A DNA stretch of 8,620 nucleotides from Pseudomonadota bacterium (GTDB taxonomy: Bacteria > Pseudomonadota > Gammaproteobacteria > Xanthomonadales > Rhodanobacteraceae). Location of the stretch: assembly GCA_023412995.1 (NCBI GenBank), contig JAEZQS010000354.1:1-8620 (forward strand), given 5' to 3'. Positions 1 to 6,037 of the stretch are shown piece after piece. Position 1 is the first letter of the stretch, and the number at the start of each line of letters is the position of its first letter. The notes beneath the pieces were generated by a model that had not been told where the DNA came from, did no database searches, and saw only the letters and a program-made list of their open reading frames with translations. The translations under genes and the position numbers were made by a program.

Positions 1-68
1 CCGCGGGCGCGCGGGGCGGCGGCGGGTGTGGCGCCGGCCGGGTCAAGGGGCGAAGCGATCGCGGTCAT
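1..68 (-). CDS. Possible 5' end of a minus-strand gene, cut by the window edge
   Basis: Reading leftwards from the ATG at 68-66, the frame stays open to the window edge and starts MTAIASPLDPAGATPAAAPR. An Ala/Pro-rich beginning of this kind is common for GC-rich genes but is also what random GC-rich DNA gives. No clear Shine-Dalgarno sequence lies just upstream on the minus strand. The support is the divergent layout: the next 232 bases lack a convincing gene and carry regulatory motifs. Only about 22 codons are visible, so no product can be named. Confidence 0.3.
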   Translation of the reverse strand, partial: MTAIASPLDPAGATPAAAPRAR

Positions 69-106
69 GGCGCCAGTGTAACGGCCGCGACGGGCGGCCC
101 TGCCGG

Positions 107-165
107 GTCCGGCGCAGTGTCCGGCAGTGTCCGCTGTGTGTCCGGCGGACAGGTCCACGCGGTCC
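107..165. promoter_or_regulatory. Phased GTCC repeats with a TGTCCG-N-CGGACA palindrome (possible activator binding sites)
   Basis: GTCC occurs at 107, 119, 129, 140, 153 and 162, spacings of 12, 10, 11, 13 and 9 bases, close to one helical turn each. At 139-151 it forms a perfect 6-bp inverted repeat, TGTCCG-G-CGGACA, suited to a dimeric DNA-binding protein. The cluster lies about 55-100 bases upstream of the sigma-54 -24/-12 element at 206-221, where bacterial enhancer-binding proteins often bind. The sequence and spacing are seen directly; the regulatory role is inferred. It could also serve a divergent gene starting near base 68. Confidence 0.5.
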
Positions 166-205
166 GCCCGCAGCGCCCCATCGGGCCGGCGGCGCCTGCC
201 GGCCG

Positions 206-221
206 TGGCACGGACCGTGCA
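206..221 (+). promoter_or_regulatory. Sigma-54 (RpoN) -24/-12 promoter
   Basis: TGGCACG (206-212), four bases, then GTGCA (217-221) match the RpoN consensus TGGCACG-N4-TTGCW at all but one defined position. The essential GG (207-208) and GC (219-220) are exactly 10 bases apart. Transcription would begin near 230-233, giving a leader of about 70 bases before the ATG at 301. A sigma-54 promoter needs an AAA+ activator bound upstream; the palindrome at 139-151 is a candidate site. No competing sigma-70 promoter is obvious. Confidence 0.65.
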
Positions 222-288
222 AAACCGCTGGGCCCGCTGGAGTCGGCCACCCGATCGTGCGAGCATTCCCGGTTCCTTGGCGAGCGCC

Positions 289-295
289 AGGAAAG
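289..295 (+). promoter_or_regulatory. Ribosome binding site for the small secreted protein
   Basis: AGGAAAG lies five bases before the ATG at 301. It selects this start over an in-frame GTG at 127, whose Arg-rich upstream extension would bury the signal peptide and overlap the promoter. Confidence 0.65.
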
Positions 296-300
296 ATGCC

Positions 301-666
301 ATGACCAAGCGCCTCATTGCCCTCGCGGCCCTGCTGGCCGCAATTCCGAGTGCCGCCACGATGGCGGCCACGCTGCCGATTGGCAGCATGGCCCTGCTTG
401 CGCTGAGCGCGGCAGGCGATGGCGGTGGCGTGGGCAGCCGCAATGCGCTGGTCGAGGTTCCCGACAGCGGCGGCGGTGGCTCGCTCGGCAACCGCTCAGG
501 CGATGCCGTCGATGGCGGCCGCGATGACGGTTCCGCGCAGGGGCCCACCGTGCCGGACGCCCTGCCGCGCAGCGCACCCGCCGGCGATCCCACCCAGCCC
601 GCCGCGGCCACCCCGCGCCGCCCGACCTACCGCTGGCAGTCGCTGGTGCCCGGCGCCATCAAGTGA
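301..666 (+). CDS. Small secreted Gly/Asp-rich protein of unknown function (121 aa)
   Basis: The protein is not recognised as a named family. Residues 1-23 look like a Sec signal peptide: a Lys-Arg start, a hydrophobic core (about 5-15) and small residues suitable for signal peptidase I around 18-23. A second hydrophobic stretch (about 25-38) follows, which could keep it in the membrane. Residues 40-77 are rich in Gly, Asp and Ser (GDGGGVGS, DSGGGGS, DGGRDDGS) and look disordered; 82-105 are Pro/Ala-rich. The C-terminus, PTYRWQSLVPGAIK, is aromatic and basic, contrasts sharply with the disordered middle and may be a functional tail. There are no cysteines. The gene has a good ribosome binding site and sits behind the sigma-54 promoter at 206-221, so conditional expression is likely. 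Export is fairly sure; the role is unknown. Confidence 0.72.
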   Translation: MTKRLIALAALLAAIPSAATMAATLPIGSMALLALSAAGDGGGVGSRNALVEVPDSGGGGSLGNRSGDAVDGGRDDGSAQGPTVPDALPRSAPAGDPTQPAAATPRRPTYRWQSLVPGAIK

Positions 667-762
667 GGCGCCCGGCCATGCGCCACCCTGGCCGGCCGCA
701 CGGCCGTCGCCGGATGGCGGCAACCCGCGCCGATCTGGCGCCCACCATCGCGTAGCCAGGGG

Positions 763-1545
763 ATGATGCGCTGGCTTGGCGGCCTGCTCGGCGGGTCTGC
801 GTCCGTCGCCATTGCCGATGCCGACTGGGATGCGCTGGTGGCGTCCTCGCCGCTGTTCAATGCCATGGATGCCGCCTCGCGCGCGTCGTTGCGCCTGCTG
901 GCCGGGCGCTTCCTCGCGCGCAAGACCTTCAGCAGCGGCGCCGGCCACGCGCTGACCGACGCGCAATGCCTCGCGATCGCCACGCTCGCCTGCCTGCCGG
1001 TGCGCCACCTGGGCTTCGACTGGCTTTCGGGCTGGCGCGAGGTGATCGTCTATCCGGGCGAGTTCCGGGTGAAGCGCGAGCACCACGACGAACACAGCGG
1101 CGTCGTCACCGAGGGCGAGGACGACCTCATCGGCGAGGCGTGGGAGCGCGGCCCGCTGATCCTCTCGTGGGCCGACGTCGCCACCGACCTGGCGCAGCCC
1201 TTCGACGGCTTCAACGTCGTCGTGCACGAGATCGCGCACAAGCTCGACATGCTCGACGGCGCCATGGACGGCATGCCGCGCCTGCCGCCCGGCCTCGCCC
1301 GGCGCGACTGGATCGAGGCGATGCAGCCAGCCTACGATGCCCTCTGCCGCGCGGTCGACCGCGGCCGCACGACGCTGGTCGATCCCTACGCCGCCGAAAG
1401 CGTGGAGGAGTACTTCGCGGTGACGAGCGAGCTGCACTTTTCCGACCCCGCCACGCTGCAGCGGGCGGCGCCCGCGGTGGCGGCGCTGCTGGCGCGCTTC
1501 TATGGCGGGGGCAGCGCGGTTGCGGCGCCGCTGGCGCGCCGGTAG
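763..1545 (+). CDS. mtfA: MtfA-family zinc peptidase (M90)
   Basis: The 260-residue product matches the length and motifs of MtfA (YeeI). In E. coli this is a cytosolic zinc aminopeptidase that binds the repressor Mlc (DgsA) and so influences the glucose PTS gene ptsG. The HEXXH zinc motif is at H155-E156-H159 within VVHEIAHKLDMLDG. The downstream segment DPYAAESVEEYFAV supplies the family tyrosine (Y209) and the third zinc ligand (E216), seven residues apart as in E. coli (Y205/E212). The zinc and catalytic residues appear intact, and there is no signal peptide. The start is ambiguous: ATG codons lie at 763 and 766, and AGGGG (758-762) is too close to the first, so 766 may be used. No PTS or mlc gene is in the window, so the Mlc role cannot be assumed. 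It is probably transcribed on its own, 96 bases after the small secreted protein gene. Confidence 0.9.
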   Translation: MMRWLGGLLGGSASVAIADADWDALVASSPLFNAMDAASRASLRLLAGRFLARKTFSSGAGHALTDAQCLAIATLACLPVRHLGFDWLSGWREVIVYPGEFRVKREHHDEHSGVVTEGEDDLIGEAWERGPLILSWADVATDLAQPFDGFNVVVHEIAHKLDMLDGAMDGMPRLPPGLARRDWIEAMQPAYDALCRAVDRGRTTLVDPYAAESVEEYFAVTSELHFSDPATLQRAAPAVAALLARFYGGGSAVAAPLARR

Positions 1546-1691
1546 CCTAGCCGGTTCACCGCGCTTCCCGCGTCGCTGCACGGCGACCTTTCGCGCGTCG
1601 CGCCCAGGCAAGGTGCGGGAACGGAACCGCCGCCCGGGGGTCCGACAGCCATCCCGTGCGCCTGCATCGACGCGACTGCCCACAGACCGAC

Positions 1692-4454
1692 ATGCCCCTG
1701 AAAACACCCTTCGGCGCACTGGCGCTGCTTCTCGCCCTGGCATCCCCGCAGGCACTCGCCTGCAGCGGGCGCCTGCACATCGAGCTCGAGCACGCGGGGG
1801 TGTATGCGCTGGACCACGACGCGATCGTCGCCGCCCAGCCCGGGCTGGCCGACTGCGCCGCCGACGAGCTGGTGCTGACGCAGGGCGGCCGCGAAGTGCC
1901 GATCCGCGTGGTGGCCGCCGGGGAGCGCTTCGGCGCCGGCGACCGCATCGAATGGATCGGCGAGCGGCTGCACGGGCCGGAAAGCTGGAACGATCCCTAC
2001 AGCGTCAACAACGTCTACCTGCTGGGCGCCGCGCCGGGGACGCACGCGCGCCTGCGCGACGCGGCGCCGACCGGCAGCGGCAGCGCCACGCTCGGGCGCC
2101 GCCTGCACCTGGAGCAGGAAAACCTGATGATCCGGCTCGACCAGCGCCAGCAGAAGCCGGGCGAGGAGCCCGATGTCTGGCAGTGGGCCAAGCTGACCCA
2201 GGTCGATCCGAAGCCGTTCGAAACCCGCTTCGACCTGCCCGACCTCGGCGCCGCCGCGGGCCGGGTGCAGCTGGTGCTCGCGTTCCGCGGCCTCTCGACC
2301 CTCCTTCCTCCGCCGAAGGACAAGGGCGAGAAACCGTCCGACCACGTGGTGGAGATCCTCCTCAACGGCCAGCCGCTGGCCACCGGATCGTGGGACGGGC
2401 GCGACGAGATCCGGCGCGAGTTCGACGTGCCTGCCACGCGCCTGCGCGCCAGCGGCAACACGCTGGCACTGCGCGTGCCCAAGCGCACCCTGCCATGGGA
2501 CCACGCAGTCGGCGTGGTGGACGTGGTGATGTTCAACTGGCTGGAAGTGGATTACCCGCTGGCGGGCGACCTCGACCAGGGCATGCAGCCGCTGCGCGTG
2601 CGCGGCAACGCCGCGGCGCCGCTGCTGCTTGCCTCCGGCGCGGCCGAGGCACCGGTGCTGTACGGGAGCGATGGCGTTCGCCGCCCCGGCGTGAAGCACG
2701 GCACGCGCTATGCGTTCGCACCCGCCGCGCGCGGCACCGAACTGCTGCCGGTACGCGGCGCGTTTGCCCGCCCGGTCGCGCTGCGCGCGGTGGCGGGCGG
2801 CACCGACTGGCACCACCCGTCGCAGGGTTACGACTACCTCATCGTCAGCCATCCCCGCCTGATCGATGCGGTGCGCCCGCTGGCCGCGTTCCACGAACAG
2901 CGCGGGCTGGATGTCGCGATCCTCGACATCGATGCCGTCTACGACCAGTTCAACGACGGCATCGCGCACCCGCGCGCGATCCGCAACCTGGTCTCGACCG
3001 CGTGGCACGACTGGCCGAAGAAGCCGCGCTTCCTGCTGCTGGTCGGCGACTCCAGCTTCGACATCCGCCACGAGACCTACAACGACCTCGCCTACGCCAA
3101 GTGGACCAGCTCCGAGCTGCTCTTCCCCGGCCACTTCGGCTCGGTACCCGGCTCGCCCTACGAGAAGCAGCCGGAAAAGCTCGCCGACCGCAACCTGATC
3201 CCGACGTGGCAGTTCCCCTCCGCCGAGGGACAGTCCGCCAGCGACAACTGGTTCGGCGCGGTCGATGGCGACGACTGGCACCCCGTCGTCGCGGTGGGTC
3301 GATTCCCGGTGGTGGAGCCGGCGGAAGTCAGCGCGATCGTCGACAAGACCATCAACTACCTCTCGCAGCCGCGCCTGGGTGCCTGGCGGCGCGACGTCAT
3401 GTTCATCACCGACGAGATCGAGTCCTTCAAGCGCGCCTCGGACGAGATCGCGACCGCACTGGGCGAGGACGGCTTCGTCGCCGACAAGGTGTACGCGAGC
3501 CCGGAGGAGTCGGAGAACGCCGCCCACCAGCGCGCGATCCACGAGGGCATCGACGACGGCCGCCTGCTGGTGCACTTCATCGGCCACGGCGGGCGCTACA
3601 TCTGGCGCACCGGCCCGCCCGACCTGCGCAAGAACAACGACCTCTTCACCCTGGACGACGTCTCCGCGCTGGACAACGGCAGCCGCCTGCCGATGGTGCT
3701 GTCGATGACCTGCTATTCCGCGCCGTTCGACAACCCGACCGAGGATTCGATCGGCGAGCGCTTCCTGCGCGAGGCCGGCAAGGGCGCGATCGCGGTGTTT
3801 GCCGCCTCGTGGCGCAACTCGCCCTCGCCCTCCTTCAGCAAGTCCATCATCAGCGAACTGCTGGTGCCGGGCGCGACCATCGGCGAGGCCATCGTGCGCG
3901 CCAAGCAGGCCTCGCAGGATCGCACCCTGGTGGAGATGTACAACCTGCTCGGCGATCCGGCGGTGGTGCTGGAACGACCGCGCGACGTGGCCCGACTCGC
4001 GCGCGATGGCGCGCGCTGGAATCCGGGCGTCGTGGTCGACCTCGGCGCACGCTTCCAGGGCAACGTGACCGTCGACTGGGTCGACAAGGGCGGCCGCGCG
4101 CTGCGCACCGACACGTTCCGCACGCAGTCGCCGCGCTTCCGCCTCACCGCTCCAGCGGACGCCGGCGCCGTCACGGGCGTGCGCGTCTATGCCGCATCGC
4201 CCACCACCGGCCGCGACGTGGTCGGCGCACTCGACCTGGCGAAACCGGCGGCCGCACCGGCTCCTTCGCTGGCGGCGCGACTCGGCGCGTGGTGGGAGGA
4301 CATCACCCGCGAACCCTACCGGCCACCGGTACGCCAGGCCGACACCATCACGATCCAGGATTTCGAAGCCGGCGCGCACGCCCCGCCTGCCGCCGTGACA
4401 TCCGACGATGGCCGTGGCAAAGGCAGCACCGGCACAGCGGCCGCCGGGCGCTGA
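1692..4454 (+). CDS. Exported C25-family (gingipain-like) cysteine peptidase
   Basis: The 920-residue product starts with a signal peptide (MPLKTPFGALALLLALASPQ) and a likely signal peptidase I site, ALA before Cys. That Cys is not in a standard lipobox because position -3 is Ala. Residues up to about 375 form an N-terminal region with beta-rich features and a conserved-looking WNDPYSVNNVYLL stretch. The peptidase C25 domain covers about 380-760: it opens with YDYLIVSHP and includes RFLLLVGDSSFD and VAVGRFPV. The putative catalytic His is H632 (FIGHGG), the catalytic Cys is C674 (LSMTCYSAP), and the domain closes with LLGDPAVVL. The remaining 160 residues include a small beta-like domain and an unstructured tail without an obvious Bacteroidota Por-secretion sorting domain. 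It probably acts in the periplasm or outside the cell; the substrate is unknown. An in-frame GTG at 1656 would put a charged extension before the signal peptide, so 1692 is preferred, although no strong ribosome binding site is visible. Confidence 0.85.
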   Translation: MPLKTPFGALALLLALASPQALACSGRLHIELEHAGVYALDHDAIVAAQPGLADCAADELVLTQGGREVPIRVVAAGERFGAGDRIEWIGERLHGPESWNDPYSVNNVYLLGAAPGTHARLRDAAPTGSGSATLGRRLHLEQENLMIRLDQRQQKPGEEPDVWQWAKLTQVDPKPFETRFDLPDLGAAAGRVQLVLAFRGLSTLLPPPKDKGEKPSDHVVEILLNGQPLATGSWDGRDEIRREFDVPATRLRASGNTLALRVPKRTLPWDHAVGVVDVVMFNWLEVDYPLAGDLDQGMQPLRVRGNAAAPLLLASGAAEAPVLYGSDGVRRPGVKHGTRYAFAPAARGTELLPVRGAFARPVALRAVAGGTDWHHPSQGYDYLIVSHPRLIDAVRPLAAFHEQRGLDVAILDIDAVYDQFNDGIAHPRAIRNLVSTAWHDWPKKPRFLLLVGDSSFDIRHETYNDLAYAKWTSSELLFPGHFGSVPGSPYEKQPEKLADRNLIPTWQFPSAEGQSASDNWFGAVDGDDWHPVVAVGRFPVVEPAEVSAIVDKTINYLSQPRLGAWRRDVMFITDEIESFKRASDEIATALGEDGFVADKVYASPEESENAAHQRAIHEGIDDGRLLVHFIGHGGRYIWRTGPPDLRKNNDLFTLDDVSALDNGSRLPMVLSMTCYSAPFDNPTEDSIGERFLREAGKGAIAVFAASWRNSPSPSFSKSIISELLVPGATIGEAIVRAKQASQDRTLVEMYNLLGDPAVVLERPRDVARLARDGARWNPGVVVDLGARFQGNVTVDWVDKGGRALRTDTFRTQSPRFRLTAPADAGAVTGVRVYAASPTTGRDVVGALDLAKPAAAPAPSLAARLGAWWEDITREPYRPPVRQADTITIQDFEAGAHAPPAAVTSDDGRGKGSTGTAAAGR

Positions 4455-4486
4455 CTGTCGGGGAAGCCGGGCGGAAGCAGAGCGAA

Positions 4487-4552
4487 AGCCTTCGACACGG
4501 AGCACACGGAACAGGCAGGCGCTTCAAGACTGAAACACGAAGCACACAGAGC
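4487..4552. repeat. Left flank of ACACGAAGCAC-type repeats
   Basis: Two imperfect direct copies of a purine-rich motif occur here: one at 4487-4507 (AGCCTTCGACACGGAGCAC and two more bases) and one at 4534-4552 (AACACGAAGCACACAGAGC). Both reappear inverted in the right flank. 4487-4507 matches the complement of 4809-4829 at 18 of 21 positions, and 4534-4552 matches the complement of 4804-4822 at 18 of 19. The flank is part of a composite element and has no coding appearance. Confidence 0.75.
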
Positions 4553-4558
4553 CTGTGA

Positions 4559-4583
4559 AAAAATCCACTTCCTGTGGATTTTT
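4559..4583. terminator. A/T-flanked hairpin, possible bidirectional terminator
   Basis: The stem AAAAATCCAC (4559-4568) pairs perfectly with 4574-4583 around a 5-base loop. The A-run before it and the T-run after it would give a U-tract on transcripts from either side, which suits the end of two convergent units. The stem has only four G/C pairs, so it may be a weak terminator and mainly the first unit of the hairpin array. Confidence 0.5.
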
Positions 4584-4694
4584 CCAATCGCGAGTCCGGC
4601 CCAGGTCCGGACTCGCTCCGCACATCAGGCACTTGCGTGCCCGGTTTGCGACCGGCCATCCCTGGCCGGCTGTGAGACTGTTTAATTCACAGCC
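4559..4694. repeat. Array of six adjacent hairpins (REP/BIME-like element)
   Basis: Six inverted repeats follow one another almost without gaps. The first is 4559-4568 with 4574-4583 (10 bp). The second is 4590-4599 (GCGAGTCCGG) with 4607-4616 (10 bp). The third is 4628-4632 with 4637-4641 (GGCAC). The fourth is 4641-4645 with 4651-4655 (CCGGT). The fifth is 4652-4657 with 4664-4669 (CCGGCC). The sixth is 4668-4675 (GGCTGTGA) with 4687-4694. The first two and the last are too long to be casual; the shorter ones could arise by chance in GC-rich DNA, but their end-to-end packing is striking. Hairpins 4, 5 and 6 share bases, so the structures can compete. Extragenic palindromic repeats commonly sit between convergent genes and are moved by RAYT transposases; a structured RNA is the alternative. 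Confidence 0.7.
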
Positions 4695-4697
4695 TCA

Positions 4698-4715
4698 CAG
4701 AGCACGCGAAGCAAG
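4698..4715. repeat. Internal copy of the flank repeat
   Basis: CAGAGCACGCGAAGCAAG matches the complement of 4792-4809 at 16 of 18 positions and resembles the left-flank motif. It follows directly after the last hairpin, so the array is bracketed by related repeats on both sides. Confidence 0.6.
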
Positions 4716-4748
4716 AAGGATCCGGGCCGTGCGCGGATGCGCCCGCAG

Positions 4749-4767
4749 ACGGGGAGCTACCCGTTTT
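4749..4767 (+). terminator. Weak stem followed by TTTT, possible terminator
   Basis: ACGGG (4749-4753) pairs with CCCGT (4760-4764) around six bases and runs into TTTT (4764-4767). The stem is short and the T-run brief, so this is a weak candidate for ending + strand transcription; it may simply be part of the repeat element. Confidence 0.25.
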
Positions 4768-4791
4768 GGAATAGCGTGGCTTCCGTTTCTG

Positions 4792-4829
4792 CTTTCTTCG
4801 TGTGCTCTGCGTGCTTCGTGTTGAAGGCT
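4792..4829. repeat. Right flank of inverted ACACGAAGCAC-type repeats
   Basis: This stretch reads TTCGTGTGCTCTGCGTGCTTCG in its middle, split here only by overlap of two units: 4792-4809 and 4804-4829. On the complementary strand it repeats the left-flank motifs at 4487-4507 and 4534-4552 and the internal copy at 4698-4715. The left and right flanks therefore form an imperfect inverted repeat around about 300 bases. Confidence 0.7.
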
Positions 4830-4879
4830 CTTGATCTGCCCTGCATTGCGCGCGGCGTGGTCCAGTCGCCCGCCGCCGA

Positions 4880-6037
4880 TCAGCGCGCCGCCAGCACCTC
4901 GCGGTACACCGCGACTGTCGCCTCGACGCAGCGGTCCCAGCCCATGCCGCGCGCGCGCGCCAGGCCACGCGCGGAGGCCGTATCGCGCCAGGGCGCGTCG
5001 AGCAGCAGGCGTTCGAGGCCGTCGCGCAGCGCCGACTCGTCGAGCGGGTCGGCCAGCAGGGCCAGCGGGCCGTCGGCATCGCGGGCGATTTCCGGCAGCG
5101 ATCCCGCGCTCGACGTCAGCACCGGAATGCCGCTCGCCATCGCCTCCAGCACCGGCAGGCCGAAGCCCTCGTAGAGCGACGGAAACGCAAACGCATGCGC
5201 GCCCGCGTACAGGAGCGGCAGTTCGTCCTCGGCCACGTAGCCGAGGCGAAGCACCTCCCCGCGCGACTCCAGCGGCGCGAGCGTCCGCTCCAGTTCCCGT
5301 GGCAGCCAGCCGCGCGCACCGACCACAACGAGCGGGTGGCGTGCGCGCAGTGCGGGCGCGAGCGCGGCATAGGCGCGCGCCAGGCGCGCGAGGTTCTTGC
5401 GCGGCTCCTGCGTCGCGACCACCAGCAGGTAGTCCCGGCCGGCGAGGCCATGGCGCGCGAGCAGCGGCGCGAGGCCGGCGGCGTCGCGCGGATGGAAGAC
5501 GGCATCCACGCCGAGCGGCACCACGCGCAGTTTCGTCCGCGGCACGCCGAGCGTGGTGGCGATCTCGTCGGCGATGAACTGCGAATCGGTGAGCACGGCC
5601 GCCGCCTGCTCGAGCGAACGCGGGAGGTGGCGCTCGAGGAAGCGCACGCGCTCGGGCGGATGGGTCTCGGGATAGGCGAGCCAGGACAGGTCGTGCACCG
5701 TGGTCAGCGACGGTCCGGCAAAGGGCATCAGCACGTAGTTCGGCGTGTGCAGCAGCCAGTCGTCCATGCCGCGTGCGTGCAGGCGGAACATGGCAGTGCG
5801 CAGCTGCGTGTACGCCTCCAGCGCGGCCGCCTTGAACGGCACGTGCCGGCGCACGGCGGCAATCGTGCGGTTGGCGCGCAGCGCATGGGCGGGATCGTCG
5901 ACCCAGCGATAGGCCGAATACAGGCGCAGCGCCTCGATGTCCGCGCGCGCCGCGAGCCCGCGGGCGAGCTCCAGCGCATAGCGGCCGATGCCTGTCAGCG
6001 GCGCGGTGATCGCATCGACGTTGAAGATGACCTTCAT
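4880..6037 (-). CDS. Family 4 glycosyltransferase (WbpY-like, GT-B fold)
   Basis: The 385-residue protein is a complete retaining GT4 transferase that would move a sugar, probably mannose or rhamnose from a GDP donor, onto a lipid-linked glycan on the cytoplasmic side of the inner membrane. The N-terminal acceptor domain (about 1-180) starts MKVIFNVDAITAPLTGIGRY, typical of this subfamily, and includes VHDLSWL (114-120). The C-terminal donor domain (about 200-385) has EPRKNL (211-216), with the Arg/Lys expected to contact the donor phosphates, and the E-x7-E signature in YEGFGLPVLE (E290, E298). There is no signal peptide. The start ATG overlaps the dehydratase stop as ATGA and has no ribosome binding site of its own, so translation is probably coupled. 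It resembles the A-band polysaccharide rhamnosyltransferase WbpY, but the linkage and sugar cannot be read from sequence. It is the last gene of the operon. Confidence 0.88.
   Translation of the reverse strand: MKVIFNVDAITAPLTGIGRYALELARGLAARADIEALRLYSAYRWVDDPAHALRANRTIAAVRRHVPFKAAALEAYTQLRTAMFRLHARGMDDWLLHTPNYVLMPFAGPSLTTVHDLSWLAYPETHPPERVRFLERHLPRSLEQAAAVLTDSQFIADEIATTLGVPRTKLRVVPLGVDAVFHPRDAAGLAPLLARHGLAGRDYLLVVATQEPRKNLARLARAYAALAPALRARHPLVVVGARGWLPRELERTLAPLESRGEVLRLGYVAEDELPLLYAGAHAFAFPSLYEGFGLPVLEAMASGIPVLTSSAGSLPEIARDADGPLALLADPLDESALRDGLERLLLDAPWRDTASARGLARARGMGWDRCVEATVAVYREVLAAR

Larger units (their letters stand above)
4455..4879. other. Gene-free convergent intergenic region rich in repeats
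   Basis: These 425 bases lie between the stop of the C25 peptidase and the stop of the oppositely oriented glycosyltransferase. Open frames here (for example + 4555-4824) run through hairpins and repeats and look non-coding. The region holds the hairpin array, the ACACGAAGCAC-type repeats and possible terminators listed separately. It includes A/T-rich patches (4556-4588 and 4676-4688) unlike the surrounding coding DNA. Confidence 0.8.

Noticed and set aside
127..300. Upstream extension of the small secreted protein from GTG 127
   Set aside because: It would overlap the sigma-54 promoter, hide the signal peptide behind an Arg-rich segment and ignore the good ribosome binding site at 289-295.
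1729..1752. A lipoprotein signal at the N-terminus of the C25 peptidase
   Set aside because: A Cys follows the ALA cleavage site, but position -3 is Ala instead of Leu/Val/Ile, so signal peptidase I processing is more likely.
496..1755. A 419-codon minus-strand frame over the small protein and mtfA
   Set aside because: It is an Arg/Gly/Ala-rich shadow opposite mtfA, whose HEXXH motif fixes the coding strand.
1500..4505. A 1001-codon open frame antisense to the C25 peptidase
   Set aside because: Its product is an Arg/Ala/Val-rich string without motifs, typical of the antisense of GC-rich codons. The sense strand encodes a clear signal peptide and peptidase domain.
1502..4558. A 1018-codon + strand frame overlapping the C25 gene
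   Set aside because: It is very Arg/Pro/Ala-rich with no domain. It is the +1/+2 shadow of the real gene, kept open by scarce stops at high GC.
4555..4824. An 89-codon frame through the hairpin array
   Set aside because: It translates palindromes and repeats, has no ribosome binding site, and ends in the inverted repeat. It is more likely a repeat translated by chance.
4487..4829. A CRISPR array
   Set aside because: The repeats are imperfect, partly inverted and unevenly spaced, with palindromes between them in place of unique spacers. No cas genes are present.
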